A program made the translations under genes and the position numbers. Below are positions 15,574 to 19,609 of a stretch of DNA of 19,609 nucleotides, piece by piece. Each line of letters opens with the position of its first letter. Within the stretch, counting starts at the first letter, position 1. The stretch comes from an uncultured Chitinophagaceae bacterium (GTDB lineage: Bacteria > Bacteroidota > Bacteroidia > Chitinophagales > Chitinophagaceae). Location: NCBI GenBank assembly GCA_946885335.1, contig CAMPGG010000024.1, forward strand, positions 1-19,609, read 5' to 3'. Under the pieces are notes generated by a model. The model did no database searches and was not told the DNA's origin. It was given only the letters and a program-made list of their open reading frames with translations.

Positions 15574-16179
15574 TTACTTACTATACAATTCCACGATCAA
15601 AGATTCTTTGATGTTTTCTGGCACATTTTCTCTTTCCGGGTATGTTAAGAAAGTACCTTTCATATCAGCTTCACTGTAATCCAACCAACCGAATTTAGGA
15701 TTCTTGCTTCCCATCTGGCTGGTAATTCCTGTGTTGCCCTTGGTTTTTTCTTTTAAAGTGATAACATCACCTGGTTTAACCTGGAAAGAAGGAATATTTA
15801 CAACCGTATCATTCACTGCAATATGCTTATGTGTAACCAGCTGGCGTGCTGCAGGACGGGAAGGCGCAATGCCTAAACGAAATACAACATTATCCAAACG
15901 GGCTTCCAGTAACTGGATCAACACCTGCCCGGTAACACCACGGCGTCTTTCAGCTTCTTCAAAAGTTTTGCGGAATTGTTTTTCAAGCAAACCATAAGTA
16001 TACTTGGCCTTTTGCTTTTCACGTAACTGTAATGCATATTCGCCTAAGCTTTTGCGCTTACGCTGTGCACCATGCTGGCCCGGAGGGTTACTGTTTTTAC
16101 CCAACCATTTGCCATTGCCTAAAATAGGCTCACCGAAAATTCGGGAAATTTTGGTCTTTGGACCTGTGTACCTTGCCAT
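15574..16179 (-). CDS. rpsD: Ribosomal protein uS4
   Basis: Small-subunit protein S4, a primary 16S rRNA binder and assembly initiator, 201 residues (E. coli 206). It starts MARYTGPKTKISRIFGEP, continues with GQHGAQRKRKSLGEYALQLREKQ, and contains the S4 RNA-binding domain (about 92-155: ARLDNVVFRLGIAPSRPAAR, then HKHIAVNDTVVNIPSFQVKPG). It ends KESLIVELYSK, the usual ending. The N-terminal zinc-binding cysteines of some S4 proteins are absent, so this is the zinc-free form. In E. coli S4 represses its operon through a pseudoknot before rpsM; I do not recognise such a pseudoknot here. Confidence 0.99.
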   Translation of the reverse strand: MARYTGPKTKISRIFGEPILGNGKWLGKNSNPPGQHGAQRKRKSLGEYALQLREKQKAKYTYGLLEKQFRKTFEEAERRRGVTGQVLIQLLEARLDNVVFRLGIAPSRPAARQLVTHKHIAVNDTVVNIPSFQVKPGDVITLKEKTKGNTGITSQMGSKNPKFGWLDYSEADMKGTFLTYPERENVPENIKESLIVELYSK

Positions 16180-16207
16180 AATTGTTTATTAGATTTTTTA
16201 GTTTCGA

Positions 16208-16245
16208 TGTATGATCAGTAAAAATCTGTAAAAATGAATCATACA
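16208..16245 (-). other. Inverted repeat in the rpsK-rpsD spacer
   Basis: TGTATGAT (16208-16215) pairs perfectly with ATCATACA (16238-16245), enclosing 22 nt that contain the octamer GTAAAAAT twice (16218-16225 and 16228-16235). It lies 28 bp before rpsD on the minus strand. It could be a leader structure for rpsD; no function is shown. Confidence 0.35.
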
Positions 16246-16264
16246 CCCGTTAATAAAAATATTG

Positions 16265-16278
16265 AGCGGAAAACCGCT
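16265..16278 (-). other. Terminator-like hairpin after rpsK
   Basis: AGCGG (16265-16269) / CCGCT (16274-16278) with a 4-nt loop, 5 bp behind the rpsK stop. On the minus strand it is followed by CAATATTTTTATTA, a broken T tract. It may act as a weak intra-operon terminator or a 3'-end stabiliser. The stem is short. Confidence 0.35.
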
Positions 16279-16283
16279 GTATG

Positions 16284-16685
16284 TTATACTCTTCTCTTTT
16301 TGGGAGGACGGCAGCCGTTGTGAGGTAAAGGTGTAATATCCTTGATCATCACTACTTCAATACCTGAATTTGCAATGGCACGGATAGCACCTTCCCGGCC
16401 AGAGCCAGGACCTTTTACAAATACATCCACTTTTCTTAAACCAGCATCAAGGGCAACTTTTGCTGCATCTGCTGCGGCCATCTGGGCTGCATATGGTGTG
16501 TTCTTTTTAGAACCCCTGAAACCCATTTTACCAGCACTGCTCCAGGAAATTACCTGGCCGCTCTTATTGGTTAAACTGATAATAATATTATTGAAACTGG
16601 CAGTAACGTGTGCATCACCATATGATTCCACTTTTACTACTCTTTTTTTTGCAGCGGCTTTTGCGCTTAATTGTTGTTTTGCCAT
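16284..16685 (-). CDS. rpsK: Ribosomal protein uS11
   Basis: Small-subunit platform protein S11, 133 residues (E. coli 129). The core is clear: [20 protein letters not shown], then [36 protein letters not shown], and the invariant tail [18 protein letters not shown] short basic, Ala-rich N terminus ([14 protein letters not shown]) precedes it, as is usual. It follows rpsM after a long 163-bp spacer holding a terminator-like hairpin and precedes rpsD. No unusual features in the protein. Confidence 0.99.
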   Translation of the reverse strand: MAKQQLSAKAAAKKRVVKVESYGDAHVTASFNNIIISLTNKSGQVISWSSAGKMGFRGSKKNTPYAAQMAAADAAKVALDAGLRKVDVFVKGPGSGREGAIRAIANSGIEVVMIKDITPLPHNGCRPPKKRRV

Positions 16686-16759
16686 GATTCTTTTTAGGTA
16701 ATCTTTTAAATGTTTTTAAAATCATCCTGTTTTAGCAAGATGTGAATCAACCCTCCACC

Positions 16760-16797
16760 TGCACCGGGTTTCTGTAATTGATTCTGTAAATGGTGCA
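16760..16797 (-). other. Stem-loop with direct repeats upstream of rpsK
   Basis: TGCACC (16760-16765) pairs with GGTGCA (16792-16797) around a 26-nt loop that contains TTCTGTAA twice (16770-16777 and 16782-16789). It lies in the 163-bp rpsM-rpsK spacer, about 75 bp before rpsK. A role as protein-binding leader RNA is possible but not shown. Confidence 0.35.
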
Positions 16798-16814
16798 TAT
16801 AAATAAAAACCAAA

Positions 16815-16838
16815 AGCCCAAAGCAATTGCTTCGAGCT
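16815..16838 (-). terminator. Terminator-like hairpin inside the alpha operon, after rpsM
   Basis: On the minus strand AGCTCGAAGC, AATT loop, GCTTTGGGCT form a 10-bp stem (8 Watson-Crick, 2 G-U), 10 bp behind the rpsM stop. It is followed by TTTGGTTTTTATTT. It looks like a moderate intrinsic terminator or attenuator between rpsM and rpsK. It could give partial termination, with rpsK onward read through or served by its own promoter, which I could not identify. Confidence 0.5.
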
Positions 16839-16848
16839 CAGGCGTTCT

Positions 16849-17229
16849 TTATTTCTTGGTTGCTTTCTTTTTACCCGCAACTGTTTTACGTTTACCCTTT
16901 CTTGTGCGGCTGTTTGTTTTAGTGCGCTGGCCGCGAACTGGTAATCCTTTACGATGGCGTAAACCACGGTAACAAGCGATATCCAGCAAACGTTTAATGC
17001 TCATTTGCACTTCTGAACGCAGTTGACCTTCTACCTTAAATTCTTCAGTAATTGTAGTACGGATGGCGTTTAATTCATCATCATTCCACTGGTTTACTTT
17101 TTTGCTGCGGTCTATGCTAGCTTTGTCAAGTATATATTTAGCGGTTGAAGGACCAATACCATAAATATAGGTTAGTCCGATTTCGCCTCTTTTGTTTTTA
17201 GGTAAGTCAACCCCGGCAATACGAGCCAT
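16849..17229 (-). CDS. rpsM: Ribosomal protein uS13
   Basis: Small-subunit head protein S13, which contacts 16S rRNA, the P-site tRNA and the large subunit, 126 residues (E. coli 118). It starts [20 protein letters not shown] and continues with [17 protein letters not shown], the conserved helix-hairpin-helix region. The segment [20 protein letters not shown] follows, with a Lys/Arg-rich tail ending KKKATKK. It follows rpmJ after 65 bp and is followed by the longest spacer in the operon. Standard protein. Confidence 0.99.
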   Translation of the reverse strand: MARIAGVDLPKNKRGEIGLTYIYGIGPSTAKYILDKASIDRSKKVNQWNDDELNAIRTTITEEFKVEGQLRSEVQMSIKRLLDIACYRGLRHRKGLPVRGQRTKTNSRTRKGKRKTVAGKKKATKK

Positions 17230-17268
17230 ATTATTATTTTAATTTTAGATTTACGATTTTTTAGTTTT

Positions 17269-17287
17269 GAGTACTGTTTAAGTACTC
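17269..17287 (-). other. Hairpin in the rpmJ-rpsM spacer
   Basis: GAGTACT (17269-17275) / AGTACTC (17281-17287), a perfect 7-bp stem with a 5-nt loop, 7 bp behind the rpmJ stop. No T-run follows on the minus strand, so it is not a standard terminator. It may mark an mRNA processing site. Confidence 0.4.
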
Positions 17288-17294
17288 GCGGCTT

Positions 17295-17411
17295 TTATCC
17301 CTGGCGCTGCTTAAAGCGGGGATTCTTTTTGTTGATCACATATAACCTGCCTTTGCGGCGAACAAATTTGCAATCAGCACTGCGCTTTTTAATGGATGCT
17401 CTTACTTTCAT
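17295..17411 (-). CDS. rpmJ: Ribosomal protein bL36 (zinc-free form)
   Basis: Smallest large-subunit ribosomal protein, 38 residues. The translation starts [20 protein letters not shown] and ends [12 protein letters not shown], a clear L36. The zinc-ribbon form has three Cys and one His; here only Cys14 remains. The other ligand positions are Ser11, Asn27 and Phe33, so this copy cannot bind zinc in the classic way. Such zinc-less L36 is, as I recall, common in Bacteroidota. It sits between infA (56-bp spacer) and rpsM (65-bp spacer), the canonical position. Confidence 0.97.
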   Translation of the reverse strand: MKVRASIKKRSADCKFVRRKGRLYVINKKNPRFKQRQG

Positions 17412-17467
17412 CTTTATTGTTTTATTTCAAATTTCCGGCTACAATCAGCTGATGGCCAATGGTTACC

Positions 17468-17686
17468 TTATTTATACCTGAAAATGATTCTTCCCCTGCT
17501 TAAGTCGTACGGACTCATCTCTACACCTACTTTATCGCCCGGTAAAATACGGATGTAGTGCATCCTCATTTTACCTGAGATTGTAGCCAGTATTTCATGG
17601 CCATTTTCCAGTTTTACTCTGAACATAGCATTCGATAAAGCTTCAATTATTACTCCATCCTGCTTGATTAATGGTTGTTTCGACAT
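17468..17686 (-). CDS. infA: Translation initiation factor IF-1
   Basis: IF-1, an OB-fold protein that binds the ribosomal A site during initiation, 72 residues. It starts [20 protein letters not shown], contains [20 protein letters not shown], and ends [11 protein letters not shown], all typical. The ATG at 17686 is chosen over one at 17740. The extra 18 residues from the upstream ATG are a hydrophobic stretch absent from IF-1 proteins, and that stretch overlaps the promoter box at 17702-17709. It is the first gene of this alpha operon copy, whereas in many bacteria secY or map precedes it. Confidence 0.98.
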   Translation of the reverse strand: MSKQPLIKQDGVIIEALSNAMFRVKLENGHEILATISGKMRMHYIRILPGDKVGVEMSPYDLSRGRIIFRYK

Positions 17687-17701
17687 AAATTTTTGGGAGC
17701 G

Positions 17702-17709
17702 CAAAGATA
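17702..17709 (-). promoter_or_regulatory. -7 box of the infA/alpha-operon promoter
   Basis: Minus-strand TATCTTTG is a perfect match to the Bacteroidota -7 consensus TAnnTTTG, 15 bp before the infA ATG, predicting a very short 5' leader. The -33 region is T-rich with no clean TTG at 19-21 bp. It lies just after a terminator-like hairpin, consistent with a separate transcription unit starting here. Confidence 0.55.
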
Positions 17710-17728
17710 GGAGGATTATCCTTAAAAA

Positions 17729-17752
17729 TGAAAAAAGCAAAATCTTTTTTCA
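17729..17752 (-). terminator. AT-rich terminator-like hairpin between 17808 gene and infA
   Basis: TGAAAAAAG (17729-17737) and CTTTTTTCA (17744-17752) are perfect 9-bp inverted repeats around a 6-nt loop. On the minus strand five T follow directly (complement of 17724-17728). Low GC makes the stem weak, but the position, behind the upstream gene and before the infA promoter, suits a terminator. Confidence 0.45.
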
Positions 17753-17807
17753 ATTCTGAGGAATAAAATGAGTTGATCTCGATTATTTTCTTGACAAAAA
17801 TAGGGCC

Positions 17808-18200
17808 TTAAGGCATTTCAAGGTGCACTTTGGTCATGTTATGGTAGAGATTTTGCAAATGATGCACCCCGATGGGTGTATTAAAATGCCTGCGATCTTC
17901 GCGGTACCACATTTCGATATCAGAAAAATTATTATTAACGATCACGATCCTGAAAGGCCCTTTCATATATTTAACTGAATCCCCATCAACCTCTTTTACA
18001 AAACCCAAACGGGTTAATTGCTCATCATCTAACGGAACGGGGTAAATCTGGTCCAGGTCATACCAAAATTCCTGGATGCCATTATTGATCAGGGCTTGTT
18101 TTTCTTCGCGGCTGATATCAACCACAGTTCCTTCTCTTGAAACCCCTTCATCCTCTATCCTAACAATATCGCCTTCTTTTAATTCGCCTAATTTCAGCAT
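17808..18200 (-). CDS. Conserved Bacteroidota hypothetical protein
   Basis: 130-residue soluble, acidic protein with no signal peptide or membrane segment. I cannot assign a function. The order of segments is LGELKEGDIVRI near the N terminus, then IYPVPLDDEQLTRLGFVKE around 53-71, and a C-terminal HHLQNLYHNMTKVHLEM. It resembles small proteins often seen in Bacteroidota genomes and their phages that carry an I-P-L-T-E-x-x-L-x-K-F-G-F centre and an H-x-L-Q-N-L-Y-F-x-L-T tail. That resemblance is from memory. It lies between the probable homogentisate dioxygenase gene (78 bp upstream) and infA, replacing the secY/map neighbours usual at this site. A TATCTTTA box at 18229-18236 (one base off TAnnTTTG) may be its own promoter. 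Confidence 0.8.
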   Translation of the reverse strand: MLKLGELKEGDIVRIEDEGVSREGTVVDISREEKQALINNGIQEFWYDLDQIYPVPLDDEQLTRLGFVKEVDGDSVKYMKGPFRIVIVNNNFSDIEMWYREDRRHFNTPIGVHHLQNLYHNMTKVHLEMP

Positions 18201-18278
18201 AGTGATGTTTTTTATTAATGAATATTATTAAAGATAATAAGTTTTATGAATGAAAAATAAGACCATTTAAGCTGGAAA

Positions 18279-19436
18279 TTATTCGGCCCAACTCATTACA
18301 TAGTCATCATTTTCAATATCTAAAGCTTCTTTGGTAATCATGAGTGGGTGGAAAGTATCCACCATAACTGCCAGTTCCTTTGTTTCCTTAGCTCCAATGC
18401 TTTTTTCAACCGCACCCGGATGCGGCCCATGCGGTATACCGGCAGGATGTAAAGTGATCATTCCGCGGGTAACTTTTTTACGGCTCATAAAATCTCCATC
18501 CACATAATAAAGCAGTTCATCACTATCAATATTACTGTGGTTATAAGGTGCAGGAATGGCATCGGGGTGATAATCGAATAAACGCGGCACAAAGGAACAA
18601 ACCACAAAATTATTTGCCTCGAATGTCTGGTGAACCGGTGGTGGCTGGTGTACCCGCCCGGTTATGGGTTCAAAATCATGAATAGAAATGGCAAAAGGAT
18701 AACACTGGCCATCCCACCCTACCACGTCAAACGGATGGGTGCCATAATGCAAGCCATACAACATACCTTTCTTTTTGGCCTTGATCAGGAAATCTCCTTT
18801 TACATCATTTGTAACCAGGTTTTGCGGTGGCCTGATATCTCTTTCGCAAAATGGTGAATGTTCCAGTAACTGGCCATATTTACTTTGATAGCGTTTGGGA
18901 AATCGCACCGGGCTGAAGGATTCAACAATGAACAACCGGTTCTGGCTGTCATTAAAATGAATCTGGTAAATAGTGCCGCGGGGAATAACCAGGTAATCAC
19001 CATAGCCAAAACTCAATTCACCATAAGGCGTTTTTAACAGGCCACTCCCCTCGTGAATAAAAATGATTTCATCGGCATCAGTATTCTTATAAAAATATTC
19101 GGTTGTGCTTTCCTGTGGGGCGGCCAATACAATGTGGCAATCATTGTTTACTAAAACGGCCTTACGACTTTGCAAAAAATCTTTTTCTGGTTTGATGCGA
19201 AAACCATCGAAACTGCGGTGCTGCAACATTTTTTCCTCCGCAATCTGCGGAGCAACATTTACCTGCGGTTCCGCTTTGATGATCTGGGTTGGAGGATGAA
19301 CGTGGTACATTAATGAATAATCATTGGAGAAACCTTCCGTTGAAAATAACTGTTCAGCGTAAAGCCCTCCATCCGGTTTGCGAAACTGTGTATGACGTTT
19401 ATGAGGAATATTACCCAAAGAATAATAATATGGCAT
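18279..19436 (-). CDS. hmgA: Probable homogentisate 1,2-dioxygenase
   Basis: Cytosolic non-haem iron enzyme that opens the ring of homogentisate to maleylacetoacetate in tyrosine and phenylalanine breakdown. The 385 residues form a cupin-type protein. The start, MPYYYSLGNIPHKRHTQFRK, matches the family's typical opening. Candidate iron ligands are H300 in YNHSN, E307 in DSDELLYY, and H336 in GIPHGPHPG, with spacing of 7 and 29 residues against 6 and 30 in the human enzyme (H335, E341, H371). It is about 50-60 residues shorter than eukaryotic and proteobacterial enzymes (about 430-445), as I recall is common for Bacteroidota versions. Other pathway genes (hppD, maleylacetoacetate isomerase, fumarylacetoacetase) are not in the window but could lie beyond 19609. 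A homogentisate-dioxygenase-like cupin with another substrate is possible. Confidence 0.85.
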   Translation of the reverse strand: MPYYYSLGNIPHKRHTQFRKPDGGLYAEQLFSTEGFSNDYSLMYHVHPPTQIIKAEPQVNVAPQIAEEKMLQHRSFDGFRIKPEKDFLQSRKAVLVNNDCHIVLAAPQESTTEYFYKNTDADEIIFIHEGSGLLKTPYGELSFGYGDYLVIPRGTIYQIHFNDSQNRLFIVESFSPVRFPKRYQSKYGQLLEHSPFCERDIRPPQNLVTNDVKGDFLIKAKKKGMLYGLHYGTHPFDVVGWDGQCYPFAISIHDFEPITGRVHQPPPVHQTFEANNFVVCSFVPRLFDYHPDAIPAPYNHSNIDSDELLYYVDGDFMSRKKVTRGMITLHPAGIPHGPHPGAVEKSIGAKETKELAVMVDTFHPLMITKEALDIENDDYVMSWAE

Positions 19437-19443
19437 GATGGAA

Positions 19444-19462
19444 ATTTAATTCAAAATTAAAT
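19444..19462 (-). promoter_or_regulatory. Promoter and palindrome upstream of hmgA
   Basis: Minus-strand TAATTTTG (19452-19459) matches TAnnTTTG, 15 bp before the ATG. It is embedded in a perfect inverted repeat ATTTAATT (19444-19451) / AATTAAAT (19455-19462). No clean TTG is seen at the -33 spacing. The overlap of -7 box and palindrome would suit a repressor site, but an AT-rich chance palindrome is possible. Confidence 0.4.
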
Positions 19463-19493
19463 AGGAAAAATTCAAAAGAAGTGTTGCTTGTTT

Positions 19494-19563
19494 AAGTTAA
19501 AAGTAAAAACTTAAAAGTTAAAAGTGACGATACATCTAAACACTAAACACTAAATCCTAAATT
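19494..19563. repeat. Short imperfect repeats at the window end
   Basis: AAGTTAAAAGT occurs twice (19494-19504 and 19515-19525). Four head-to-tail heptamers follow: CTAAACA (19536-19542), CTAAACA (19543-19549), CTAAATC (19550-19556) and CTAAATT (19557-19563). Low-complexity intergenic sequence upstream of hmgA. No gene is seen from 19437 to the end of the window. Confidence 0.5.
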
Positions 19564-19609
19564 ACCATCCATCTTCCATCATTATCCTTTGTATAAGATA
19601 ATCCGTTAC

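Noticed and set aside
16722..16967. Minus-strand open frame across the rpsM end and the rpsM-rpsK spacer
   Set aside because: It overlaps rpsM in another frame and its translation is a shifted reading of the basic rpsM tail followed by spacer.
17687..17740. N-terminal extension of infA from an upstream ATG
   Set aside because: The extra 18 residues are hydrophobic, unlike any IF-1, and overlap the TATCTTTG promoter box. The ATG at 17686 gives the standard 72-residue protein.
17805..17814. GCCTTAAGGC palindrome at the end of the 17808 gene as a terminator
   Set aside because: The loop would be too small for a stable stem; the hairpin at 17729-17752 is a better candidate.
19494..19563. Short tandem motifs as a CRISPR array
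   Set aside because: Units are 7-11 bp and contiguous or nearly so, with no spacers and no cas genes.

Overview
The window looks like chromosomal DNA of a Bacteroidota bacterium, most likely from the Chitinophagales/Chitinophagaceae. The grounds are AT-rich spacers without Shine-Dalgarno sequences, TAnnTTTG-type -7 promoter boxes, an OmpL-like outer-membrane porin behind amtB, a zinc-less L36, and an L17 with a Bacteroidota-style helix-hairpin-helix tail. All 18 larger genes appear intact. I see no tRNA, rRNA, IS element, prophage or CRISPR array.

Layout. (1) 109-2706, plus strand: an ammonium channel (amtB) and an outer-membrane beta-barrel porin, closed by a strong terminator. (2) 2763-5339, minus strand: phosphoenolpyruvate carboxylase (ppc). 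It is divergent from (3) 5662-10381, plus strand: thrA (bifunctional aspartokinase/homoserine dehydrogenase), thrB and thrC. The 322-bp ppc/thrA gap holds a 9-bp inverted repeat and a Thr/Ile-rich leader peptide with attenuator-like hairpins. Ppc makes oxaloacetate, the precursor of aspartate, and ThrABC turns aspartate into threonine with the usual Asd step encoded elsewhere, so the divergent pair covers one metabolic route. (4) 10467-12791, plus strand: a sugar-porter MFS permease and a Mak-like ROK sugar kinase, followed by a GC-rich structured element (about 12866-12934) and a bidirectional terminator. (5) 13011-13415, minus strand: a small secreted protein of unknown function.

(6) 13591-17686, minus strand: the alpha ribosomal operon in order infA-rpmJ-rpsM-rpsK-rpsD-rpoA-rplQ. 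It has its own promoter in front of infA and a terminator behind rplQ. Upstream of infA, where secY or map normally sit, there are instead a small Bacteroidota-type hypothetical gene (17808-18200) and a probable homogentisate 1,2-dioxygenase (18279-19436). The alpha operon therefore appears detached from the spc operon. Its spacers are long and most contain inverted repeats.

Most of the window is core metabolism and translation. The observations most worth a second look are the threonine-leader attenuator, the GC-rich repeat-like RNA element behind the sugar kinase gene, the hairpin-filled alpha operon spacers, and the L17 fusion. I found no convincing evidence of a wholly new multi-gene system.
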